Positions 24,201 to 30,755 of a stretch of 35,415 nt of DNA are shown here, piece by piece. This DNA is from Clostridium frigidicarnis (lineage in GTDB: Bacteria > Bacillota > Clostridia > Clostridiales > Clostridiaceae). The position numbers and the translations under genes are program-made. The stretch spans positions 1-35,415 of the forward strand of contig NZ_FOKI01000033.1 of assembly GCF_900111985.1 (NCBI RefSeq), written 5' to 3'. The number at the start of each line of letters is the position of its first letter. Within the stretch, counting starts at the first letter, position 1. The notes under the pieces are model-generated. The model was not told the DNA's origin. It saw only the letters and a list, made by a program, of their open reading frames with translations, and did no database searches.

Positions 24201-24801
24201 ATTTATAATTTTAAATTGTATATTATCATAACAATAATAAAAATGTATGGGTATAAGCAACACAAGCTAGCTGACTACATATATCATTCTAAGTTATAAA
24301 AAACATTGATGGCTAAATTCCAATAACTTGTTTTTCTTTGAACAAATTGGAAATATTCACGCCATCAATGTTTTTTTATAGTAAGAATTATTAATGTTCC
24401 CTAGATATTTTACTAATACTTGTACTCATACACTTTTATGAATTTCTATTTCTATATTTAGGTTTAATCTATATTAAACTAATCTTAGATTAAGTTGATA
24501 CGAAAATAAGGCAAAACAGTAGTAATCTAGAGAAAAATAAATTATAAGGAGATAGGGTTAAGGAAGTTTTTCTTTACTTTGTTGATAAAAACTAATAATT
24601 TAGTCTTTAATTTAAAAATGATGTAGTCACTTTTATTCTATGGTGGGTATAAAGAAATATATATAGGTAACAATAAAAAAAGTTATAATTTATTTGGGAT
24701 ATGGTGGACTAGATTAACGCATCTAGAACAACTGAATTTTGTGCGGTTATTAGGAAAGACGGTTATGGGATAAAATATGTTTAATGAAGAAGGGATAGAT
24801 A
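24201..24801. other. Gene-free region before the polysaccharide deacetylase
   Basis: It contains the long hairpin at 24301-24377. Near 24715-24783 one plus-strand frame reads RTTEFCAVIRKDGYGIKYV before a stop, faintly like DUF4116 repeats, but it is too short to call. No intact gene is seen. Confidence 0.5.
24301..24377 (+). terminator. Long two-step hairpin, terminator of bacteriohemerythrin transcript
   Basis: The outer stem AAACATTGATGGC / GCCATCAATGTTT is perfect over 13 bp. Inner stems TTCCAAT / ATTGGAA and TTGTT / AACAA extend it. Eight T follow. It is much longer than the other terminators here. Confidence 0.75.
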
Positions 24802-25626
24802 ATGAAAAAACGTTTAATTATGGTATTAGCAATTGTATTTATTATCACGAATGTAATTGTTCTTTTGCCATGTGCTAAAGAAAATATCAATGAAGATGAA
24901 AATAATACAAGTGAAGAAAGTAAAGTGGTGTTAAAAAACCAAGGTACTGATGTAAGTGTAGTTCAGGATATACTTCATAGAAGAAGTGAAAATGATGGAA
25001 AAAAAATTGTGTTTTTAACTTTTGATGATGGACCATCAAACAAGATAACACCTAAGATTTTAGATATTCTTAAAGAAAATAACATAAAAGCCACTTTCTT
25101 TGTATGTGGAAGTAACATTAAAGACCAAAGTGATTCTAAAATACTTATAAAAAGGGCTCTAGAAGAGGGACATTCCATTGGCAATCACACTTGTTCACAT
25201 AGTTATAGTAAACTTTATCCCAATGAAAATACTAATGTAGAGTTATTTCTTAAAGAGGTAGAAGAGACTAATAATTTAATTAAAGAAGCTGCAGGTAGTG
25301 ATTTTTCAACTAGACTTGTACGAATGCCTAATGGTGAAATGACTAGAAGACATAAGAAGGATAAAAATATAGATAGGCTTATAGAGAAGCTTAAAGAAAA
25401 GGATATGTATAGTGTAGATTGGAATGCATTAACAGGGGATGAAGAGGGAAACAGAAATAAAAATACAAGTGAACTTTTAAGATATCTTAAAAAAACAAGT
25501 AAGGACAAAGAAAAATTAGTTATACTTATGCATGATTCTAGACAGAAAAAAAATACTTTGGAAGCTCTTCCAGAAGTAATTGCATATTTAAAATCAGAGG
25601 GCTTTGAATTCTCATCTATGAAATAA
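24802..25626 (+). CDS. Polysaccharide deacetylase family protein (NodB domain)
   Basis: This 274-aa exported carbohydrate esterase 4 protein has an N-terminal hydrophobic segment (residues 4-22) as signal or anchor, then the NodB domain from about residue 68. The motifs are TFDDGPS (catalytic and metal Asp), GNHTCSHSY (metal H-x3-H), RMPNGE (the RxPxG motif) and VILMHDS. It would deacetylate peptidoglycan N-acetylglucosamine or N-acetylmuramic acid. AAGGGA precedes the ATG. The gene is monocistronic, with a terminator following. Confidence 0.92.
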   Translation: MKKRLIMVLAIVFIITNVIVLLPCAKENINEDENNTSEESKVVLKNQGTDVSVVQDILHRRSENDGKKIVFLTFDDGPSNKITPKILDILKENNIKATFFVCGSNIKDQSDSKILIKRALEEGHSIGNHTCSHSYSKLYPNENTNVELFLKEVEETNNLIKEAAGSDFSTRLVRMPNGEMTRRHKKDKNIDRLIEKLKEKDMYSVDWNALTGDEEGNRNKNTSELLRYLKKTSKDKEKLVILMHDSRQKKNTLEALPEVIAYLKSEGFEFSSMK

Positions 25627-25657
25627 ATAGTAAAATTGTATTTACAAGACATAAATG

Positions 25658-25694
25658 AAAGCTATGCATCTTATTAGTAGTATGCATAGCTTTT
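25658..25694 (+). terminator. Terminator between the deacetylase and hxlR-type genes
   Basis: AAAGCTATGCAT pairs perfectly with ATGCATAGCTTT (25682-25693). It lies between convergent genes and may serve both. Confidence 0.8.
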
Positions 25695-25699
25695 ATAAG

Positions 25700-26011
25700 T
25701 TAATCTATCCATTTAGACGCCCAATTTTGAATGCTGTCCATAACTTTTTCTAAATCATTACCTTTTTCAGTGAGTTCGTATTCTATGCGTACAGGGGTTT
25801 CAGCATAGACATTTCTTTTAACAATACCATTAAGTTCTAACTCCTTAAAACGTTCAGTTAACATTTTATCACTTAGTTCTGGAATGACTAATTTTATATC
25901 TGAAAATCTTTTAGGTCCATTCATTAAAACCTTTAAAATTAATCCAGTCCATTTTTTGCCCAGTAAGCTGAAAGCTATTTCAAACTTAGGACATAATTTT
26001 GAATTATCCAT
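25700..26011 (-). CDS. HxlR family winged-helix transcriptional regulator
   Basis: This 103-aa regulator matches HxlR/YodB proteins: CPKFEIAFSLLGKKWTGLIL at the N-terminus, GPKRFSDIKLVIPELSDKML (recognition helix region), TERFKELELNGIV and the wing YELTEKG. Such regulators often sense quinones, aldehydes or thiol stress; a cysteine (Cys7) lies near the N-terminus as in YodB-type proteins. The ATG at 26011 is preceded by GAAGGTGAG; a TTG six codons earlier overlaps that site. It is divergent from a nitroreductase remnant and a dioxygenase gene, which are its probable targets. Confidence 0.9.
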   Translation of the reverse strand: MDNSKLCPKFEIAFSLLGKKWTGLILKVLMNGPKRFSDIKLVIPELSDKMLTERFKELELNGIVKRNVYAETPVRIEYELTEKGNDLEKVMDSIQNWASKWID

Positions 26012-26130
26012 TTTCTCACCTTCTATCAATATCTTGTGAATCTTGCCCTACTTTAATCTATTTTAAGTATTTTTAAGAAGAAAGTAAATAAAAAAATATA
26101 TTTAGTAACTTAATTTTATATAATGAATTA

Positions 26131-26156
26131 TGGTAATATACTTACATAAAGTAAGT
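26131..26156 (+). promoter_or_regulatory. Promoter and operator palindrome between hxlR-type and dioxygenase genes
   Basis: TGGTAATAT at 26131-26139 looks like an extended -10. It is directly followed by the perfect palindrome ACTTAC-ATAAA-GTAAGT (26140-26156), placed at the expected transcription start. This is a likely site for the divergently encoded HxlR-type repressor. Confidence 0.55.
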
Positions 26157-26203
26157 GATAGTGATTATTATTTTAAATTAATGCAATGAAAGAGTGTGAT
26201 AAT

Positions 26204-26338
26204 ATGTTTTTTTCAGAAGTAGTGAATGGAAGAAGAATGGTTAATAATTTTAAAGAACAGGCTATTGGAAATGGGGCATTATCAGCTATGTTCTTTATGA
26301 TTAGTAATGTTAACTTAGTGATAATTAAGGAGGAATAG
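26204..26338 (+). pseudogene. Nitroreductase remnant (44 codons) in front of the dioxygenase gene
   Basis: The frame starts MFFSEVVNGRRMVNNFKEQA, the typical N-terminus of a nitroreductase (FMN-binding RRS-like motif), and then jumps to GNGALSAMFFMISNVNLVI, which resembles the helix near residues 120-140 of the same family. The rest of the roughly 170-200-aa protein is absent. It ends at the ribosome binding site of the dioxygenase. I interpret it as an internally deleted nitroreductase gene. Confidence 0.55.
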
Positions 26339-26342
26339 AGGT

Positions 26343-27119
26343 ATGAGTAAAAGATTACCAGTATTATTTATAGCACATGGAAGTCCTATGAATATAATTT
26401 TAGACAATGACTATACAAAGGCTCTAAATAAAATAAGTTCGAAATTTGAAAAACCAAAGGCTATTTTAGTTATTTCAGCTCATTGGAAAACTAAAGGATC
26501 TTTTATAAATATATCAGACAGCCCAAAGCAAATATATGATTTTTATGGATTTCCAGAAGAACTTTATAAGATTAAATATGATGTTTTAGGAAGTAAAGAA
26601 CCAGCTCTTAAAGTATTATCTGAACTAAAGGATATGAAAGTTATGTCCACTGAGTCTTGGGGGCTTGATCATGGTGCTTGGGGAATATTGAGGCATATTT
26701 ATAATGGACAAAAAATTCCGGTTTTTCAACTTAGTTTAAATGGAGCAAAAGATGAAAGGTATCATTATGAGTTAGGAAAAAGGCTTAGTAAATTGAGAGA
26801 AGAAGGTATTTTAATAATAGGTAGTGGAAATATAGTTCATAGTTTTAGATATATGAAAGATGATATAAATTCAAGTGCACCTGATTTTGCAGTAGAATTT
26901 GAAAAGTATGTAAAAAACAGTTTGTTAAGTGAAAATCATGAAAATCTAATAAATTATAAAAAATTAGGAACAACAGCATTAAAATCAGTTCCAACAGATG
27001 AGCATTATTTACCTTTGCTATATATAGCAGGGGCAAAGAAATCAGAAGATAAAATTACATTCATATATGAAGGATTTCAAAATGCTTCAATGGCTATGAC
27101 TTCATTTATGATAGGGTAG
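26343..27119 (+). CDS. DODA-type class III extradiol ring-cleavage dioxygenase (YgiD-like)
   Basis: This 258-aa protein belongs to the 4,5-DOPA dioxygenase family, metal-dependent enzymes that open catechol rings. The metal-binding histidines can be placed at His12 (IAHGSPM), His47 (VISAHW) and His110 (GLDHGAWG), and the motif GSGNIVHSFR holds a further conserved His. AAGGAGG precedes the ATG. In an anaerobe an oxygen-dependent role is odd; family members in such bacteria may act on quinones or catechol-like stress compounds, which would fit the divergent HxlR regulator. That part is inference. Confidence 0.88.
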   Translation: MSKRLPVLFIAHGSPMNIILDNDYTKALNKISSKFEKPKAILVISAHWKTKGSFINISDSPKQIYDFYGFPEELYKIKYDVLGSKEPALKVLSELKDMKVMSTESWGLDHGAWGILRHIYNGQKIPVFQLSLNGAKDERYHYELGKRLSKLREEGILIIGSGNIVHSFRYMKDDINSSAPDFAVEFEKYVKNSLLSENHENLINYKKLGTTALKSVPTDEHYLPLLYIAGAKKSEDKITFIYEGFQNASMAMTSFMIG

Positions 27120-27195
27120 ATTATAATATTGGAAACTTGTTATAACTTTAAAATTATAAAAATAAATGACTTTATAAATTAAAAAAATATAGTAG

Positions 27196-27232
27196 AAAAG
27201 GTTAGTAATATATTGCTAACCTTTTATTTTTG
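27196..27232 (+). terminator. Rho-independent terminator after the dioxygenase gene
   Basis: AAAAGGTTAG pairs with CTAACCTTTT (27216-27225), followed by ATTTTT. Confidence 0.88.
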
Positions 27233-27250
27233 AAAATATTAAAGAATCTA

Positions 27251-27279
27251 TTGACTTCTTATTAAATAATAACTATTAT
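27251..27279 (+). promoter_or_regulatory. ahpC promoter with palindrome over the -10 box
   Basis: TTGACT (27251-27256) and TATTAT (27274-27279) are spaced 17 bp. A perfect palindrome AATAATA-AC-TATTATT (27265-27280) overlaps the -10 box. Confidence 0.75.
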
Positions 27280-27289
27280 TAAATCAAGA

Positions 27290-27316
27290 AACAAATGATA
27301 AGAATTATCATTTGTT
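27290..27316 (+). promoter_or_regulatory. Fur/PerR-type operator upstream of ahpC
   Basis: The core TGATAAGAATTATCA (27296-27310) differs from the Fur box TGATAATNATTATCA at one position, and from the PerR box TTATAATNATTATAA at three. It is embedded in a perfect 12-bp inverted repeat AACAAATGATAA-GAA-TTATCATTTGTT. It lies just downstream of the promoter, where binding would block transcription. Confidence 0.8.
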
Positions 27317-27347
27317 AAATAATTTCAATCATAGGAGGTTTATTATC

Positions 27348-27911
27348 ATGTCATTAATAAATAAAAAGGTATCAGATTTTACAGTTCAAGCTTATCACAA
27401 TAAAAATTTTAAAGAAGTTAATCTTGAATCTACGAAGGGTAAATGGTCTGTATTTTTCTTTTATCCAGCAGACTTTACATTTGTTTGCCCAACAGAATTA
27501 GAAGATTTGGCATACAATTATGATAAGTTTAAAGAAATTGATTGTGAAATTTATTCAGTATCAACAGATACTCATTTTGTACACAAGGCATGGGCAGATG
27601 CTTCAGAAACAATATCTAAAATTAAATACCCAATGTTAGCTGATCCAACTGGAAAACTAGCAAGGGATTTTGATGTTATGATTGAAGAAGAAGGAGTAGC
27701 ATTAAGAGGAACATTTATTGTTAATCCAGAAGGTGAAATTAAAGCATATGAAGTTAATAATTCAGGGATTGGGAGAAATTCTGAAGAATTATTAAGAAAG
27801 GTTCAAGCAGCTCAATTTGTTGCTGAACATGGAGACAAAGTTTGCCCAGCAAGATGGACTCCAGGAGATGAGGCAATAGTTCCGAGTTTGGATTTAGTTG
27901 GGAAACTATAA
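27348..27911 (+). CDS. ahpC: Alkyl hydroperoxide reductase subunit C (peroxiredoxin)
   Basis: This is a typical 2-Cys peroxiredoxin of 187 aa reducing H2O2 and organic peroxides. The peroxidatic Cys47 lies in ADFTFVCPTELEDL and the resolving Cys166 in DKVCPARW, the standard AhpC positions. I use ATG at 27348 because AGGAGG lies just upstream and the resulting length equals that of characterised AhpC proteins; an upstream ATG at 27312 is inside the operator. No ahpF is adjacent, so reducing power must come from elsewhere. The Fur/PerR-type operator predicts induction by peroxide or iron limitation. Confidence 0.95.
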   Translation: MSLINKKVSDFTVQAYHNKNFKEVNLESTKGKWSVFFFYPADFTFVCPTELEDLAYNYDKFKEIDCEIYSVSTDTHFVHKAWADASETISKIKYPMLADPTGKLARDFDVMIEEEGVALRGTFIVNPEGEIKAYEVNNSGIGRNSEELLRKVQAAQFVAEHGDKVCPARWTPGDEAIVPSLDLVGKL

Positions 27912-27980
27912 TTAAAATAATTATTTTATAAAAATAAACACATATAATTGTTATAAATACACAACCCCTTCAATGTGTAT

Positions 27981-28026
27981 AAAAAAAGATGGCTATATTT
28001 TAGGATATGGTCATCTTTTTTTCTAA
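27981..28026 (+). terminator. Terminator between convergent ahpC and busR-like genes
   Basis: AAAAAAAGATG pairs with CATCTTTTTTT; an inner extension is CTATAT / ATATGG. The A and T tracts on both sides make it suited to both directions. Confidence 0.85.
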
Positions 28027-28063
28027 AACAATATATTAAGAATATTTAGTTTAGGATATGGAT

Positions 28064-28693
28064 TTATTTATCAAAGGTTTTTATATAATTATCTACATTT
28101 TTTAAAACTTCATCTTCACCAACATAAACTAAAATATCGCCTTCCTGTATTGTAAAATATGGACCGGGAGATAAAAATATTTCATTATTTTTTTTCACAC
28201 CTATAATTGTGGCTTTAGTGTTATGCCAAAAAGATAGTTCACCAATACTTTTACCTACTGCAATGCTATTTTTCTCAACTATACTTTCAAATGGAATTAT
28301 TGTACCAACATTTCTTAGTTGAGTAGCAAATTGTATTATAGAATCTATGTTTTGTTCAATTTTAGAGTCTAATTTTTTTCTTTCAGAAATTAAATTATAT
28401 GTATCGTTATTTATAGATGCAAAGTCAGAGTTAGCTTTAAATTTGTTTAAGAAGTTTTTTGCATCATTTTTACTATTTATTATTAAGCCGCTTTTTTCAT
28501 GTATAGTTATAACATTCATATCTTTCAATAAAGCAACTGAACGTCTTATGGTTTCAGGTGAAACATTATATATACTACCTAAGGTTGTTCTACCTGTTAT
28601 TTTTTGGCCTTCTACAAATTCATTATTTGTTATTCTATGAGCTATATCTACAGCTATTTTTATATAATTCGGGGTTTTACTTTTTCTTACCAT
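28064..28693 (-). CDS. busR: BusR-like GntR/RCK_C transcriptional regulator, probably c-di-AMP responsive
   Basis: This 209-aa protein has three parts. Residues 1-75 are a GntR winged helix (NYIKIAVDIAHRI, GRTTLGSIYNVSPETIRRSV, VITIHEKSG). Residues 85-130 are a helical, coiled-coil-like linker (LISERKKLDSKIEQNIDSII). Residues 130-209 are a TrkA_C/RCK_C domain (GKSIGELSFWHNTKATIIGV, GPYFTIQEGDILVYVG). This exact layout and length match BusR of streptococci and lactococci, which binds c-di-AMP through the RCK_C domain and represses the BusAB betaine transporter. Here the divergent neighbour is a BCCT carrier, another osmolyte transporter, so the same role is likely. Ligand and target are inferred. 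Confidence 0.85.
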   Translation of the reverse strand: MVRKSKTPNYIKIAVDIAHRITNNEFVEGQKITGRTTLGSIYNVSPETIRRSVALLKDMNVITIHEKSGLIINSKNDAKNFLNKFKANSDFASINNDTYNLISERKKLDSKIEQNIDSIIQFATQLRNVGTIIPFESIVEKNSIAVGKSIGELSFWHNTKATIIGVKKNNEIFLSPGPYFTIQEGDILVYVGEDEVLKNVDNYIKTFDK

Positions 28694-28758
28694 AGCAATT
28701 TAACACTCCTTTGATAATAAGATTTTAACACCCTAGTAATGAAAAGTAAATTATTTGG

Positions 28759-28787
28759 TTGAACAGAAAATAGTAGTATGGTATAAT
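28759..28787 (+). promoter_or_regulatory. Promoter of the BCCT transporter gene
   Basis: TTGAAC (28759-28764) and TATAAT (28782-28787) are separated by 17 bp. The transcript would start near 28794, at the 5' edge of the first inverted repeat. Confidence 0.8.
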
Positions 28788-28795
28788 TTACATAA

Positions 28796-28841
28796 GATAC
28801 TAACAACCTCAAAAAAACCAAAGGTTGTCAGTATCTATTTT
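28796..28841 (+). terminator. Terminator-like hairpin at the start of the BCCT leader
   Basis: GATACTAACAACCT (28796-28809) pairs with AGGTTGTCAGTATC (28822-28835; one mismatch), followed by TATTTTTT. It sits at the first transcribed bases, so it could attenuate transcription, or be the DNA image of an operator. Confidence 0.6.
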
Positions 28842-28862
28842 TTAAACAAATGTGACAACTTT
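28821..28862 (+). promoter_or_regulatory. Putative bipartite BusR operator (two inverted half-sites 22 bp apart)
   Basis: AAGGTTGTCA (28821-28830) and TGACAACTTT (28853-28862) are inverted copies separated by exactly 22 bp. BusR is reported to recognise a bipartite motif with a 22-bp separation. The site lies downstream of the promoter, where binding would repress. The second half-site is also the left arm of another inverted repeat, ACAACTTTAT / ATAAAGTTGT (28855-28864 / 28872-28881), ending just before the ribosome binding site. Confidence 0.6.
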
Positions 28863-28895
28863 ATAAGAACAATAAAGTTGTAAAGGGGGAGTTAT

Positions 28896-30419
28896 TTGAA
28901 GAATTCAATTAAAAAAGATGATAAAGTTATCTATGTGGGCTCATTAGTAATTTCATTACTTATTTTTATATGGGCAATATTTTTTGAAGAACAGTTTTTG
29001 GAGGGGACAAGCAGTTTGTTAAACTTAATAACAAATAAGCTTTCGTGGTTTTATTGTGGGCTTATGCTAACTTTTTTTATATTTTGTATATGGATTTTAT
29101 TTAGTAAATTTAGAAATATAAAACTTGGGGAGGATGATTCTAAACCAGAATTCTCAAATATAAGTTGGTTTTCAATGCTTTTTAGTGCAGGTATAGGCAT
29201 TGGATTAGTATTTTGGGGAATAGCAGAACCATTAACACATTATTTGAATCCATTAGGAGTTCAAGGAGGAACTAACGAAGCAAAAATGTTCGCCTTTAAG
29301 AAAACTTTTTTACATTGGGGAATATCGGCATGGGCATGTTACTCTATACTGGCCTTGGCTTTAGCATATATGAATTTTAGAAAACATAAACCAATGCTTA
29401 TAAGTAGTCTTTTCATTCCTTTAATTGGTGAAGAGAGGGCAAGAGGACCTATAGGAAAAACAATAGATATATTTACAATATTAGCTACTATATCTGGTAT
29501 TGTAACCTCGCTAGGAATGGGAACACTTCAAATAAATAGTGGTCTTAATTATCTTTTTAATGTGCCGGAAAATAAACTTGTACAAGTAAGTATCATAGTT
29601 ATAATAACAATATTATTTTTAATATCAGCATGTACAGGAGTTAATAAAGGAATAAAGATTTTATCAAACTTAAATATGTTGCTAGCAGTAGGCTTATTGT
29701 TGGCAGCAATGGTAGTAGGTCCTTTTAAGGATATGATAAATAACTTATTTTTTGGAATGTTTGAATATGGAAAAGCTTTATTATATGAAAATAATAATAT
29801 CTTTATTAAAGGTGATTGGTATAATAATTGGACATTATTTTATTGGGGATGGTGGATTGCCTGGGCTCCATTTGTAGCAATTTTTATAGCAAGGGTGTCT
29901 AAGGGTAGAACAATAAAAGAATTTATATTAGGTGTATTATTCGTACCATCAGGTTTTTGTTTAGTATGGTTTAGTGTATTTGGAACTATAGGAATTAATG
30001 CACCCAAAGATGTTGCATTAAATGCTATACAAAATGTTGAGACAGCATTCTTTGTTATATTTAGAGAGTATCCTATGGGGTTTGCAATTTCAGTTTTAGC
30101 CATAATATTAATATTTAGCTTCTTTATAACAAGTGCAGATTCAGCAACATATGTATTGGCAATGATAGCTTCCAATGGAGATACAAATCCTAAAATATCA
30201 AGAAAGATAATTTTAGGGTCAGTTCAATCTTTATTAACTATAGCATTGCTATTTGCAGGTGGTTTAAAGATGGTTCAAAACACATCCATTATAATGGCCT
30301 TACCATTTGGAATTATAATGGCATTTACAATAGTTGCATTTGTAAAAGAACTTTATACAACCGAGGGATTAATTGATTCAAGACCAGTCTTGAAAGAAGT
30401 AAATTGTGAAAAATATTAA
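28896..30419 (+). CDS. BCCT family betaine/carnitine/choline transporter
   Basis: This 507-aa secondary transporter has about twelve membrane helices. The family signature is present as WGWWIAWAPFVAIFIARVS, and the N-terminal half has SAGIGIGLVFWGIAEP, the glycine-rich unwound helix of sodium-coupled BCCT carriers such as BetP and OpuD. GMGTLQINSGL and FFITSADSATYVLAM are further landmarks. The N- and C-terminal tails are short, so no BetP-like osmosensing extension is seen. Translation starts at TTG with AAAGGGGGAG upstream. Glycine betaine is the likeliest substrate. Control by the divergent BusR-like protein is inferred. Confidence 0.93.
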   Translation: MKNSIKKDDKVIYVGSLVISLLIFIWAIFFEEQFLEGTSSLLNLITNKLSWFYCGLMLTFFIFCIWILFSKFRNIKLGEDDSKPEFSNISWFSMLFSAGIGIGLVFWGIAEPLTHYLNPLGVQGGTNEAKMFAFKKTFLHWGISAWACYSILALALAYMNFRKHKPMLISSLFIPLIGEERARGPIGKTIDIFTILATISGIVTSLGMGTLQINSGLNYLFNVPENKLVQVSIIVIITILFLISACTGVNKGIKILSNLNMLLAVGLLLAAMVVGPFKDMINNLFFGMFEYGKALLYENNNIFIKGDWYNNWTLFYWGWWIAWAPFVAIFIARVSKGRTIKEFILGVLFVPSGFCLVWFSVFGTIGINAPKDVALNAIQNVETAFFVIFREYPMGFAISVLAIILIFSFFITSADSATYVLAMIASNGDTNPKISRKIILGSVQSLLTIALLFAGGLKMVQNTSIIMALPFGIIMAFTIVAFVKELYTTEGLIDSRPVLKEVNCEKY

Positions 30420-30426
30420 GTAAATA

Positions 30427-30456
30427 AAAACACTTGTGTTAAACAGGTGTTTTTTT
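30427..30456 (+). terminator. Rho-independent terminator after the BCCT gene
   Basis: AAAACACTTG pairs with CAGGTGTTTT (one G-T pair), followed by T. Confidence 0.82.
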
Positions 30457-30755
30457 CACAAGTGTTTGTATATTAATACGTTAAACAAATATTTATTATG
30501 TATATTTATAAATTTAAAAGTTATCAAGATATAATTTAAAAAAATTTTTCTGCAATAATCTTTTTAGATTATATCAGATATGAAATGAAAAATTAGTGAA
30601 TGTTAACCGTTTTTATTTATAATTAATCTTTATTTAATATATTGTTTTGTTGATTTATTAATATTTTAATGGTATCATTTAAACAATATATTTACTGAAT
30701 TGTAAAAAAATTGATTATTTCAATTGATCAGCTATTCAATAAGGGGGATTAATTT
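30457..30755. other. Intergenic region upstream of the second brnQ
   Basis: About 300 bp without a gene. No T-box is present. An inverted repeat AATTGA-TTATT-TCAATT lies about 40 bp before the start codon and could be an operator. GGGGGA at the end is the brnQ ribosome binding site. Confidence 0.45.

Noticed and set aside
24715-24783. DUF4116-like fragment RTTEFCAVIRKDGYGIKYV
   Set aside because: Only about 20 residues with weak resemblance; too short to call a pseudogene without a search.
30690-30750. CodY box upstream of the second brnQ
   Set aside because: The palindrome AATTGA-TTATT-TCAATT does not fit the AATTTTCNGAAAATT consensus well enough.
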